This document shows, piece after piece, positions 1-8,313 of a DNA stretch of 64,000 nucleotides. The DNA comes from Brevinema_A sp051647245 (GTDB lineage Bacteria; Spirochaetota; Brevinematia; Brevinematales; Brevinemataceae): contig JBOFDS010000012.1 of the NCBI GenBank assembly GCA_051647245.1, forward strand, positions 62,001 to 126,000. Reading direction: 5' to 3'. The stretch's first letter is position 1. Every line of letters begins with the position of its first letter. The notes beneath the pieces are model-generated. The model searched no databases, had not been told where the DNA came from, and saw only the letters and a list, made by a program, of their open reading frames with translations. Both the position numbers and the translations under genes were made by a program.

Positions 1-400
1 AATTAATTACACTTAAAAGATTTAACACTACCCTAAATAATTAAATACTTATATTATTCAATTATTTAAGCATAGAAAAAATCCTAGGAAAATACACAAA
101 AAGTATACATCCCTAGGATTTTATATCAGTAGACAAAGAAATAAAAATAGGTGTTGCAGAAAGTGCCATAATATGGCTCATTTTTAAAACATCTAATCGA
201 GCGTGGTTAAATTCAAGTGAAAACAATCTTTCAAGAAAATTATACATTTTCGAAACCTCTAAACTGTTTTGAAGAAGGATCATTTGTTTTGAAGAAGGAT
301 CATTGCTTTTGAACTGCATACAGTTTAATATAACTTAGAATATTTGTCAAGAAATATTCTGCTAATTTTCAAAGTTTTTAAGTTATCTTTAGAGAAATCA
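1..400. other. Gene-poor region with small ORF, tandem duplication and hairpin
   Basis: No convincing gene. A 68-codon minus-strand frame (319 to 113) is open but has no Shine-Dalgarno sequence and no recognisable product. It contains a 20-bp tandem duplication (266-285 and 286-305, differing only at the last base), which is not a multiple of three. An inverted repeat AGAATATT-N8-AATATTCT at 337-360 could be an operator. A hairpin at 81-119 (8-bp arms, long loop) with T-runs may be a terminator. It may be a decayed gene or only a spacer. Confidence 0.4.
81..123. terminator. Possible bidirectional terminator hairpin
   Basis: Arms ATCCTAGG (81-88) and CCTAGGAT (112-119) pair perfectly. A/T runs lie on both sides, but the 23-nt loop is long. 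Confidence 0.4.
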
Positions 401-429
401 TTGACAAGTATAGAGATAAGCAATATAAT
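401..429 (+). promoter_or_regulatory. Consensus sigma70 promoter of the IMPase gene
   Basis: TTGACA at 401-406, exactly 17 bp, then TATAAT at 424-429. A Shine-Dalgarno AGGAAGG (446-452) precedes the ATG at 457. Confidence 0.85.
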
Positions 430-456
430 AAATCATATCCGTAATAGGAAGGTCTT

Positions 457-1134
457 ATGAATACTCAAGATTTTTTAAAAGTCGCTCTTGAATGTGAATC
501 TAAAATTTCAAACATATTTAAAGAAGGATTTTATCAGAAACAAGATATTACTTGGAAATCTGAAAAAGATCCTGTAACAATCTATGACCAAGAAATTGAA
601 AAAATCACCAGAGAAATTATTTCTAGTTACTATCCAGATCATGCGATCCTTGGTGAAGAAGAAGGCCTCTCAAGCAATATCTCCGATTATAAGTGGATCA
701 TCGACCCCATTGACGGCACGATTAATTTTACTAGAAAACTTCCTTTTGTATCTTTCAGTCTTGCTCTTTCTTATAAAGATGATATTATTGTTGCTCTTGT
801 TTCCAATCCCATTTTAGGAGAGGTTTTTCACGCGATCAAAGGAGAGGGTGCTTTCCTCAATGGTCAAAAAATCACCGTTAGCAAAGAAAGAAAGACCTCT
901 CAAAGCTTTCTTTGTCTTGGTACCTATAAGCCTCAGTTTGTGGATATTTACCACACTTTGATCGAGGAATTTCAATCCGTCCGTAACCTTGGTTCTGCAG
1001 CTCTTGCATTGGCATATGTCGCCGATGGGCGTATTGATGGAGCAATTTATTTCAAGATCTCAGCCTGGGATATAGCTGCAGGGGTTTTGATTTTAAAAGA
1101 AGCTGGTGGAATTGTGAATAATACCTTTAGTTAA
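457..1134 (+). CDS. Inositol monophosphatase family protein, interrupted by an in-frame stop
   Basis: Member of the Mg2+-dependent inositol-monophosphatase/SuhB fold, which dephosphorylates inositol phosphates or related sugar phosphates in the cytoplasm. Visible family motifs are the metal-binding GEEEG around residue 67, DPIDGTINF around residue 87 and the C-terminal SAWDIAAGVLILKEAGG. The frame stops at a TAA (1132-1134) after 225 residues, inside the usual C-terminal strand. The same frame continues directly with GFDLEEGSIVAS and 13 more residues to a second TAA at 1210-1212. This restores the family's usual length of about 250 residues and its terminal GSIVAS motif. Expression signals are strong. 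It is either a recent nonsense mutation, a sequencing error or stop readthrough. Confidence 0.85.
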   Translation: MNTQDFLKVALECESKISNIFKEGFYQKQDITWKSEKDPVTIYDQEIEKITREIISSYYPDHAILGEEEGLSSNISDYKWIIDPIDGTINFTRKLPFVSFSLALSYKDDIIVALVSNPILGEVFHAIKGEGAFLNGQKITVSKERKTSQSFLCLGTYKPQFVDIYHTLIEEFQSVRNLGSAALALAYVADGRIDGAIYFKISAWDIAAGVLILKEAGGIVNNTFS

Positions 1135-1212
1135 GGCTTTGATCTTGAAGAAGGTTCTATTGTTGCCTCACCACCACAGACGCAAATCATCCTTCAAAAC
1201 ATTATCAAATAA
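1135..1212 (+). pseudogene. In-frame C-terminal remainder of the IMPase gene
   Basis: Twenty-five codons in the same frame immediately after the TAA at 1132-1134 encode the expected end of an inositol monophosphatase (FDLEEGSIVAS motif), ending at TAA 1210-1212. There is no start codon or ribosome site of its own, so it is translated only by readthrough, if at all. Confidence 0.75.
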
Positions 1213-1221
1213 CATATATAG

Positions 1222-1251
1222 AAAAAATCACCCTATTCGGGTGATTTTTTT
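1222..1251. terminator. Bidirectional terminator between convergent genes
   Basis: Stem AAAAAATCACCC / GGGTGATTTTTT with a 5-nt loop. T-runs on both strands serve the IMPase gene and the convergent lipoprotein gene. Confidence 0.85.
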
Positions 1252-1270
1252 GAATAACTTTTTTACAAGA

Positions 1271-1687
1271 CTACTGCTTCTCAGCTGCATAAATATCAAT
1301 GTCTTGAGCCACTCCATTCACAAAAGTAACACGGTTCAACGATGTTCCTGTTGAACGATACGCAAAGCCATCTGTGTAACCAATGTAACCTAAACCAATA
1401 GCATTGACAGCATCACCAACATAGCTATAGGTTTTTGTCCCACTCGGATCTGTGACTCTCAAAGCCCCACCATCAAAAACAAAAGTCGTGTCTTTGACAG
1501 TTGTTGCATGTGTAGACTTCCAAGTACCAGCCAAAGCTGTTACAACGTCTGGATATTGACTTCCTGCAATATCACCACCAGGCTTTTCAGTGCCGTTATT
1601 CGCATAAACAACATCAAGACTGTATTCTCTTGTAGAACAAGAAGTAATAGCTAATGCTAGCATTACTGTTAAGATAGATATCTTCAT
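1271..1687 (-). CDS. Small lipoprotein, function unknown
   Basis: A 138-residue protein with a classical lipoprotein signal: MKISILTVMLALA followed by lipobox ITSC, so Cys17 should be lipidated. The mature part is rich in Gly, Thr and Tyr (for example around GTWKSTHATT and FVFDGGALRVTD), which suggests a small beta-sheet domain of the lipocalin-like kind seen in many short lipoproteins; that fold is inference. A strong GGAGGAA ribosome site sits 7 nt upstream of the ATG. No partner genes adjoin it: it faces the IMPase gene across a shared terminator and points away from tRNA-Tyr. Confidence 0.7.
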   Translation of the reverse strand: MKISILTVMLALAITSCSTREYSLDVVYANNGTEKPGGDIAGSQYPDVVTALAGTWKSTHATTVKDTTFVFDGGALRVTDPSGTKTYSYVGDAVNAIGLGYIGYTDGFAYRSTGTSLNRVTFVNGVAQDIDIYAAEKQ

Positions 1688-1861
1688 CAGAAGATTCCTC
1701 CTATTAAAATTGATATATGCCTATATTCTAAAAATTCTACTAAAAAAGTATACACTTATCGGAGACAAATGTCAAGTATCTAAAGCTCTTTTAAAGATTC
1801 TTTTAAATAAATAGTTGAAAATACCGACACGGCAATAAATCAAAAAAAACTTTCAAAACTA

Positions 1862-1890
1862 TTGACAAAGTAATTAAAAAGTACTATAAT
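1862..1890 (+). promoter_or_regulatory. Consensus promoter of tRNA-Tyr
   Basis: TTGACA (1862-1867), 17 bp, TATAAT (1885-1890), 12 bp before the tRNA 5' end. Confidence 0.85.
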
Positions 1891-1902
1891 ATATCTACAA
1901 AT

Positions 1903-1984
1903 GCAGGGATGCCCGAGCGGCCAAAGGGAGCAGACTGTAAATCTGCCGGCAACGCCTTCGAAGGTTCGAATCCTTCTCCCTGCA
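1903..1984 (+). tRNA. tRNA-Tyr (GTA)
   Basis: Acceptor arms GCAGGGA (1903-1909) and TCCCTGC (1977-1983) pair perfectly, with discriminator A at 1984. The anticodon stem-loop CAGACTGTAAATCTG gives GTA at 1937-1939. A T-arm with GGTTCGAATCC and a long class II variable arm are present, as expected for bacterial tRNA-Tyr. CCA is not encoded. It is a single-gene transcription unit with its own promoter and terminator. Confidence 0.95.
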
Positions 1985-1987
1985 ATA

Positions 1988-2020
1988 AAAAGTCCACTAG
2001 TTCTTCTAGTGGACTTTTTA
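1988..2020 (+). terminator. Terminator of tRNA-Tyr
   Basis: Stem AAAGTCCACTAG / CTAGTGGACTTT followed by a T-run, starting 4 nt after the tRNA. Confidence 0.9.
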
Positions 2021-2298
2021 TTTACCCCATAGGTACGGTGTTTACAGGATATGTAGCGATTGTAAATTATCAAATTAAAGAATAAAAACCCACCCGATTT
2101 GGGTGGGTTTTGTGTATCAGGTATGCTATAAAATCTAAAAATAAATCTTCTCTTCACTGAAATTCGTAGGCATAGTAATGATATAAAAGCAGCTTGCTTA
2201 AAGCTCAAGCAGATCATTTTTTCAAAGCATAAGAAAGAAATTACTGTAATTGAACATAAAATAAGTGTAGTTTTGCTCTCAGAATATTTCTCAGTTTT
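2021..2298. other. Intergenic region
   Basis: Apart from the hairpin at 2085-2111, no gene, RNA motif or repeat is visible here. The open minus-strand frame running through the tRNA is a shadow of the tRNA. Confidence 0.6.
2085..2111 (-). terminator. Terminator of the glycan operon
   Basis: Stem AAAACCCACCC / GGGTGGGTTTT with a 5-nt loop and a T-run on the minus strand. It lies about 190 nt beyond the last gene of the operon. Confidence 0.75.
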
Positions 2299-3696
2299 TT
2301 ATTTTAAGTTTTGATTTGATTTTCTAATTATAGGAATCACTTTTTTTGTATACCCATATTTATACATAAATTCAGAAATCGGAGGATATGCAAGAACACC
2401 TTCTTTATTGAAAGCAAGTGCCAAATCATATTTTTTAACTTCATCAGCTGTGAATGAGATAGAATTGGCATTATTTTTATCAGCGTCGATAAAACGTTGA
2501 ACATAAAACCAATCTTTTTTGGATTGAATCATAAATAATGAAGTACGATCTGGTCTGTGTCTATTATCTTCTATAAAAGATTTTGCTGATAATACCCATA
2601 GCGCTAATATTCCCGTAGGGATTATAAGTGTAATTTGTGGAAATTTAGTACTGATGTTAATAATAAACATTAGCTCTGCGATCCATAAGATCCACAGTGC
2701 TTGATCAACATAAAATGCTTGTTGAATAATCAATAATATGATACTACTAATAGATGAGAGCATAAGAAAGAAAATCAATATACCTGTTTTGTCATTTTCC
2801 CAGTTATATTCCGTCGACAAAGATTTGATGAATTTATCTAGAAAATATACTCCGTAAGCTATTGTTATGAGAATTCCAACAATAATAGTGATATCATGAA
2901 ATAAGGATCCACGGAATAGCATCTTGTATATATATTGCAAAGAAAAGTTCAATTGTAAAACACGATTCTGTTGACCACCTGTGATTGATGTCCTAAAGAT
3001 AGAAAATAAAAATAAAGCTATGTACAAAAATAAAAAATGAAGGAGTTTGTATCCTTTTTCATCTTTAGTGTAACGAATAAAAGTAATAGCTAAGATAGAA
3101 AATCCCGCTACAGGTAGGCTTCCACCTTCTGTAATTTGAGTACCCATAAATAATAAAGCGATCCATAATCCATAATAACGAGTATCAAACCATGATATCT
3201 CTTTATTTTTGAAATACTCTATTATTGGTATCATAGTAATCAAAGCAAACGCAAATCCACCAAATACCTGAGACACAAAAGTAAACTCTATAGAGGAAAT
3301 ATACAGCAAAAAAAGAAGCGGTGGCATAACAAATAAGCTAAGATAGAATTGTCTTTTTGTGTTTGAAATATAATAAGCGCTAATAAGCCAAATAGTTAAT
3401 AAGATTAAACTTGAAACAAGACTATGAATAACTTTAATGCCTAATAAAGGAGAGTTAAGTGCCTGTCCTAATAAGGGACCAAAAATTTGTGTGCTAATCG
3501 TATGAATCAGGACACTTGCTTGTCTACCAGGACTGTGTGCCTCAGCAAGAGAATAGATAGGAAGAATAGATTCTTGATCAAACAGATAATCATCCCAATG
3601 GAGTGGCATAAGGTAAAAATAAAAGAGCGAAAAGATAAAAGAAAGACTAATAAATAGTAAGGAGAAAAACTTAGTTGGATAGTGTTTTATATTCAT
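2299..3696 (-). CDS. Polytopic membrane protein, probable GT-C type glycosyltransferase
   Basis: A 465-residue integral membrane protein with roughly ten hydrophobic segments. An acidic pair right after the first membrane segment (LHWDDYLFD, about residue 33) is typical of the first periplasmic loop of GT-C glycosyltransferases using lipid-linked sugar donors. The family assignment rests on this pattern only. ATG start with AGAGGT 6 nt upstream. It is the last gene of a tightly packed operon with a sugar nucleotidyltransferase and a GT2 enzyme, so a role in moving sugars onto a surface glycan is inferred. Confidence 0.55.
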   Translation of the reverse strand: MNIKHYPTKFFSLLFISLSFIFSLFYFYLMPLHWDDYLFDQESILPIYSLAEAHSPGRQASVLIHTISTQIFGPLLGQALNSPLLGIKVIHSLVSSLILLTIWLISAYYISNTKRQFYLSLFVMPPLLFLLYISSIEFTFVSQVFGGFAFALITMIPIIEYFKNKEISWFDTRYYGLWIALLFMGTQITEGGSLPVAGFSILAITFIRYTKDEKGYKLLHFLFLYIALFLFSIFRTSITGGQQNRVLQLNFSLQYIYKMLFRGSLFHDITIIVGILITIAYGVYFLDKFIKSLSTEYNWENDKTGILIFFLMLSSISSIILLIIQQAFYVDQALWILWIAELMFIINISTKFPQITLIIPTGILALWVLSAKSFIEDNRHRPDRTSLFMIQSKKDWFYVQRFIDADKNNANSISFTADEVKKYDLALAFNKEGVLAYPPISEFMYKYGYTKKVIPIIRKSNQNLK

Positions 3697-3705
3697 ATTA
3701 TACCT

Positions 3706-5211
3706 CTATTTCTTACCATTTTTTGCTGGTGTAAACTCTGCTCTTATATAAAGGGTTTTGACAATAAGTAACATAATAATAATATCTATATATGTTGCAT
3801 AGACATATCCACTAATATGTTGATGATATGCAGCTACTGAAGAAATTAGATTCAAACCTAAAGTCCATACAAAGTACACTACTACAGCAATACCGCTATA
3901 GATAAAAATAGGAAGTATTTTATTACGAAGTTTGAGTGTATAAATCCCGAGAAATAAACAAAAGGCTATCAGTAAATACTTGATTTTTAACTTGAGCAAT
4001 ATGGGAGGAATAAAAAGGAGTAACTTTGGCATGAAATACTCTATCCAAAGTGCTGGTATAGTACAGAACAAATTGAGCATAGAAAGATAATAACGATAAA
4101 AATGAATCAGAAAAGCTTTGAAAGAAGTAATTCTAGTAGTGCTTCCTAGATAGTTTGTTCCAAAAGAATTAGTTTTTTGTCGACTCTTAAAGAGTGATAT
4201 TGCTTCTTCGCCATAAAGAGCAACCATTTCTCGCATCTCAATAAAAAATATAATAATAAAAGGAATAATCGAAACAAAGAATAAAGTTAAGATTCTTAAT
4301 ATAGAATGGTACAGCGAATTGAGGGGGGCTTCAGAGCTATTCCAATTCTTGTATAGAAAAATCAATTCTATAGCAACAAATGTTGCAATTGCGGGAGCAT
4401 ATGTATAGATTAAATAATATAAAGAACCAAAATAACTAAAAATAGTATTAAGTATAGTAAATCCCAAAACAAAATAAGACATTTTTTTATGAGAATAATC
4501 TGTAATGAGAGACGGAGCAAAGTAGACTATATAAGCCAAGAGAAACATCGGATAAAGAATGAAATTATACAAGTTTCCTGCTGATAAAAAAATACCTGGA
4601 TTTAGAGCCAAAAGCAAAGCATAGCCATATGCATACCAAGACCCCATCCTTTTATATAGAGCAACAAAAAAAAGAATCATCCCTAATAAATGTATATAAG
4701 CTAAAACGTAACGAAAATTTATGATAATTTTTGCTACTTGTTTTTCTTGTTCGAGGGTTCTAATATGTTTTAGATCATTTGGGATGATATGGTACAAGAT
4801 CTGAGCCATATTATTCCAGGTAGAGGAAAAGAGAGCCTTGTAGTTCATTGGGTTAGCTGGATCAAGCTCGGTTTTTCGAAATCCTTCATTGTAACCAAGA
4901 TTAGATAGATGAATTCCTGTTTTCAATGCTCTATATATAGGCATTAAAAGGTGATTGTCACCCCAGTATTCCATCTTTGTTACACTTTCGTAGAGTTCTT
5001 TAGATTCAAACTCCTGAAATCCTCCATTCAATTGATGCCAATTTAATGGAACAGAATAAGGCACACTTAAAGAAGTCGGATCAAGAGTAGGTAGATCATT
5101 AGGATTTTGTAAGGCAGTTGGAAGGGCATTTGACAAGATAATTTGCCCCAAAAGAATAAACCATACCAAATCAACCCAAAACCTATGTTTAATAATGAAT
5201 TGTTTTATCAT
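3706..5211 (-). CDS. Large polytopic membrane protein, glycan operon
   Basis: A 501-residue protein with an N-terminal membrane segment, a roughly 130-residue hydrophilic, probably periplasmic region (including EYWGDNHLLMPIYRAL with an acidic GDN), and then eight to ten membrane helices. The architecture resembles GT-C sugar transferases or O-antigen-type membrane enzymes, but no diagnostic motif is recognised. Its ATG follows the GT2 stop codon directly (TAAATG) and the next gene starts 10 nt after its own stop, so co-translation with both neighbours is likely. Confidence 0.55.
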   Translation of the reverse strand: MIKQFIIKHRFWVDLVWFILLGQIILSNALPTALQNPNDLPTLDPTSLSVPYSVPLNWHQLNGGFQEFESKELYESVTKMEYWGDNHLLMPIYRALKTGIHLSNLGYNEGFRKTELDPANPMNYKALFSSTWNNMAQILYHIIPNDLKHIRTLEQEKQVAKIIINFRYVLAYIHLLGMILFFVALYKRMGSWYAYGYALLLALNPGIFLSAGNLYNFILYPMFLLAYIVYFAPSLITDYSHKKMSYFVLGFTILNTIFSYFGSLYYLIYTYAPAIATFVAIELIFLYKNWNSSEAPLNSLYHSILRILTLFFVSIIPFIIIFFIEMREMVALYGEEAISLFKSRQKTNSFGTNYLGSTTRITSFKAFLIHFYRYYLSMLNLFCTIPALWIEYFMPKLLLFIPPILLKLKIKYLLIAFCLFLGIYTLKLRNKILPIFIYSGIAVVVYFVWTLGLNLISSVAAYHQHISGYVYATYIDIIIMLLIVKTLYIRAEFTPAKNGKK

Positions 5212-5934
5212 TTATAGGTCCTTATTCATGCTTTTTGCTAAATTATTGATGGTAGTGAACATTCGTTTACACAAATTTATTCTTGCCTTCCAAGATCCAG
5301 ATCCCATCTTTGCCTCACCAAATTGACGCAATGAGTAATCGACATCTATCGTTTCAATGCGACCTATTTTATGCATGCGATAGAGCACAAAAATATCCCA
5401 AGCAAACTCAGATGGAGCTTGATTTTTAATACTATCCCAAAAGATTTTGGAAAAAAGTTTTGGTTGTGCGCCAATATCTGAGAGATGAGTTTTTAGTTTA
5501 AGATTTGTGTATATTTGCATAAATGTTGTAAAAATCTGCTCTACAACAGGGCGATTAATTCGACGCCCTTTAATCAAAACTTTATCACTTGTGTTTTTTG
5601 TCAATTCAAGGTACTTTTCATACGCCACAATAATAGCCATGGGATCAGTCTGCATATCGGCATGGGTACAGGCTAGGACATCTCCTTGTGCGGCATTAAA
5701 GCCTTGATTTAAACCATTTCCATAACCTTTATTTATTGGAACAAGAATTGATGAGATGGCTTTTTGACCTTGAAGTAGTCTTTCTAAAATCTCTGCAGAA
5801 GCATCTGTAGATCCATTATTAACCAAAATCACTTCTACCGTATGTGATGTTGAATTGATAAGGTTTTGTAGCTTTTCGACAAGAATAGGCAAATTTTCCG
5901 CTTCATTATAGCATGGTACAATAATTGATAACAT
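5212..5934 (-). CDS. Family 2 glycosyltransferase (DPM1/DPG-synthase-like)
   Basis: A 240-residue GT-A enzyme. The N-terminal SIIVPCYNEAENLP and VNNGSTDAS motifs bind the nucleotide sugar, and HADMQTDP (about residue 91) is the DxD-like metal and donor site. GYGNGLNQGF follows the donor motif, as in polyprenyl-phosphate sugar synthases. The lack of C-terminal membrane helices suggests a DPM1-like soluble enzyme. It probably charges a lipid carrier used by the two downstream GT-C-like membrane proteins (inference from the family and operon). Shine-Dalgarno AAGGA precedes the ATG. Confidence 0.85.
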   Translation of the reverse strand: MLSIIVPCYNEAENLPILVEKLQNLINSTSHTVEVILVNNGSTDASAEILERLLQGQKAISSILVPINKGYGNGLNQGFNAAQGDVLACTHADMQTDPMAIIVAYEKYLELTKNTSDKVLIKGRRINRPVVEQIFTTFMQIYTNLKLKTHLSDIGAQPKLFSKIFWDSIKNQAPSEFAWDIFVLYRMHKIGRIETIDVDYSLRQFGEAKMGSGSWKARINLCKRMFTTINNLAKSMNKDL

Positions 5935-5957
5935 TTTATTTCCTTAGTATTTGATTT

Positions 5958-6527
5958 TTATCTAGCCCATTGCTCAACTTTCATCACCCAAGCTCCTGAT
6001 TTTCTTGCAGCTTCTAAACCTATATCACTATCTTCAAAAATCACAGTTTCTTCAGGTGTCACTTTGAAATGATCCATAATAGTCAGAAAACATTCAGGAT
6101 GGGGCTTTTTATTGACCACATCATCCCCTGTAACAATAAAATCAAAAACATCCTCCAAACCAACTGTAGGCAACACATTATTGACAGCCTCTCGAGCCGC
6201 ACCTGTACCTAAAGCTAAGAGCATATTTTTGTGATTTTGATTGATTAGTGTGAATAAATATGGGTGTATCGTAAGCATATGCATATTATGAGCATAAATT
6301 TCTTGCTTGCGTTTGTGAACTTTTTTGATCTCATCTTCAGAAAAATTTGGCATTAATTGAGGTAAAAATTGTGTGTAATGCTGCCCATTAAAACAGTGTA
6401 CATCAAAAAAATCGCGAGATAATAGAATCCCCGCCTCCTTTAATGCATTAGAATAGGCGTGATAATTAGCATCAGCACTGTTTATCAGGGTGCCATCCAT
6501 ATCAAAAATTAATAATTTTGTATTCAT
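5958..6527 (-). CDS. HAD-superfamily phosphatase (subfamily IA)
   Basis: A 189-residue haloacid dehalogenase-fold hydrolase. Motif I is FDMDGTLINS with the Asp nucleophile at residue 9. The cap follows, then motif II TGAA, the motif III Lys in VVNKKPHPE and motif IV FEDSDIGLEAARKSG. This is the beta-phosphoglucomutase/GPH-like class that dephosphorylates small phosphorylated metabolites. It lies between the flippase/kinase fusion and GT2, with one to two dozen bases on each side. A sugar- or polyol-phosphate step in activated-precursor synthesis is inferred. Confidence 0.85.
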   Translation of the reverse strand: MNTKLLIFDMDGTLINSADANYHAYSNALKEAGILLSRDFFDVHCFNGQHYTQFLPQLMPNFSEDEIKKVHKRKQEIYAHNMHMLTIHPYLFTLINQNHKNMLLALGTGAAREAVNNVLPTVGLEDVFDFIVTGDDVVNKKPHPECFLTIMDHFKVTPEETVIFEDSDIGLEAARKSGAWVMKVEQWAR

Positions 6528-6528
6528 T

Positions 6529-8313
6529 TTACACCTCTTCTTGCCATTTTTTAAGAGCTTTTCCAGCCAGTCCTATCATTAACAAAGCTCTATTGTCTTT
6601 TAGTTTGACCATGTAACTGGTTGTGCGAATGTGACATATTGCTTCATAAAAATAGGTGGTCTTAAGTCCTTCTTTGCCATGTTTTTGCAAGATAAATTCC
6701 TGTAACATTTCAAACAGTTTTTCGTATTGAAGAGTAGCGTATTGAGCATAATTAATCTTCTTCTCTTGATACTCAAAAGAAGAATTTTTGACATGTTCAT
6801 ATTTTGCATGCAAGGACTGAAATAACTTTGCATACTCAGCAAAAATATTGATATTGTGCGGAGAAGGATCAATGATAATATATTCTTTATTGATGTTAAC
6901 CAAGATGTTTTCAATTGTCAAATCTCCGTGAATTTGATAAATAGGATAACTCAAGGTATCATTATACAAGCTCATTTTAGCGAGGGTTTGCTCATGAAGT
7001 ATATTAGGAACTTCAAGCCCATTCACAAGAAGAGTAGCGTGGTTAGATAATTCATCAAAGATCTGGTTTTGTAGAATAGCATCCCGATTTTCGAGAAGTT
7101 TCGTTTTGAAATAGTGATCGGTAAATTCTTTAATATTGACTTTTTGTTCACGGTAATTATTTTGAATAGTAAGAAGAATTTTTTGAATAATATCAAAGGA
7201 ATCTTCCACCGGCAATAAATGAATTGTTGTGAAAAAATTGTTACCTAAAAAATACTCCATATCATATACAAATAAATGATCAGATTCTTTAAAATCATAA
7301 ATCTTGGGGATAGGTAAATGAGAATATTCTTGTAACCATTGAAATTGTAATTTTAATTTTTGTTTTGCGGTATTTAAAGCAATTTTTCGGATAAAAACCT
7401 TGTCCTTATCTTCTATCAAAAATGTCTTAGCATCGGATGCCGCACTAAGATCTGCCAAACGAGTGCCAGAATTAGTCAGTTTGTAGTAGAGTTCGCTTTC
7501 ATCAGTGTAAAGACCCGTGAAAAAGGTATTATAAAAATCTAAACTGTCTTTTTCAGCACTATAAGGCGCAATATGGTATTGTTTCTGGCTATTATCTTTG
7601 ATAAGATACGCAATCAAAAAGGACAAGAATATAGGAACAAAAATATATAGAAAATAAAAAACTAGTATATGTTTAGGCATAGTATGGAAAATATTCCATA
7701 TTGAAATATGCTGAAGTTGTACAAATTGATAGTAAACAATCGTTTTGATATCCAAGATCGTTTGTGCTAAAAAATAGATTGACAGAAAATAACAAACCCA
7801 AACCATCATACTTATAAAAGAAATATAGATAAATTTTTTAAGAGTTAAATCATTGCGAATCCTAAATATAGACCAATAGATACTCAATAAAAAAGTCCGA
7901 ATTCTATCATTGAATATAGAAGAAGAAAAATAATAGAACTTTTTAAGTAAGATCGTTGGTAACAATACGAACACTAATAATAAAATAAAAAATATAAGCA
8001 AAGGTGTTAAATAATGCAAAGACAAAAAATAAAGTATTAAACTCAGAAATAAGAAATCAAAGGTTCTCTCGATAACAGTTGCTGCAAGAGGAATCTCCCA
8101 AGAAACTCTACTAATCTTAGCAAAAGAAAGAGTACGAACAAGATCATAAATCCTAAATGGAAAGAAAAATTCAAAAAGATACCCCAAAGCCAAAGAATGC
8201 CAATACCCTGTAAAAGGAGTATTGATATAAGGACGTAGAATAGACATTGTTCGGAGCATTCGGAAATAATATCCAAATATTAGCAAAATAATAGCAAAAA
8301 ATACATTTAGCAT
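6529..8313 (-). CDS. Fusion: LPG-synthase/flippase-like membrane domain plus aminoglycoside-kinase-like domain
   Basis: A 594-residue two-domain protein. Residues 1-245 form about eight membrane helices related to the UPF0104/lysylphosphatidylglycerol-synthase transmembrane family (GYLFEFFFPFRIYDLVR and the conserved VIERTFDFLF). From about residue 280 it is a soluble aminoglycoside-phosphotransferase/choline-kinase-fold domain with a Brenner-type loop HGDLTIENILVN and a metal site in IIIDPSP. The start follows the nucleotidyltransferase stop directly (TAAATG). The neighbouring nucleotidyltransferase and phosphatase suggest that the kinase phosphorylates a small precursor that is activated with NTP and handed to a lipid-linked pathway. 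Substrate unknown. The fusion is unusual to my knowledge. Confidence 0.7.
   Translation of the reverse strand: MLNVFFAIILLIFGYYFRMLRTMSILRPYINTPFTGYWHSLALGYLFEFFFPFRIYDLVRTLSFAKISRVSWEIPLAATVIERTFDFLFLSLILYFLSLHYLTPLLIFFILLLVFVLLPTILLKKFYYFSSSIFNDRIRTFLLSIYWSIFRIRNDLTLKKFIYISFISMMVWVCYFLSIYFLAQTILDIKTIVYYQFVQLQHISIWNIFHTMPKHILVFYFLYIFVPIFLSFLIAYLIKDNSQKQYHIAPYSAEKDSLDFYNTFFTGLYTDESELYYKLTNSGTRLADLSAASDAKTFLIEDKDKVFIRKIALNTAKQKLKLQFQWLQEYSHLPIPKIYDFKESDHLFVYDMEYFLGNNFFTTIHLLPVEDSFDIIQKILLTIQNNYREQKVNIKEFTDHYFKTKLLENRDAILQNQIFDELSNHATLLVNGLEVPNILHEQTLAKMSLYNDTLSYPIYQIHGDLTIENILVNINKEYIIIDPSPHNINIFAEYAKLFQSLHAKYEHVKNSSFEYQEKKINYAQYATLQYEKLFEMLQEFILQKHGKEGLKTTYFYEAICHIRTTSYMVKLKDNRALLMIGLAGKALKKWQEEV

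Noticed and set aside
113..319. 68-codon minus-strand ORF at the left edge
   Set aside because: No ribosome site, a 20-bp non-triplet duplication inside it and no recognisable motif; kept only as a note on the intergenic region.
1840..2217. 125-codon minus-strand ORF across tRNA-Tyr
   Set aside because: Its translation is the reverse complement of the tRNA and flanking terminators; no coding signal.
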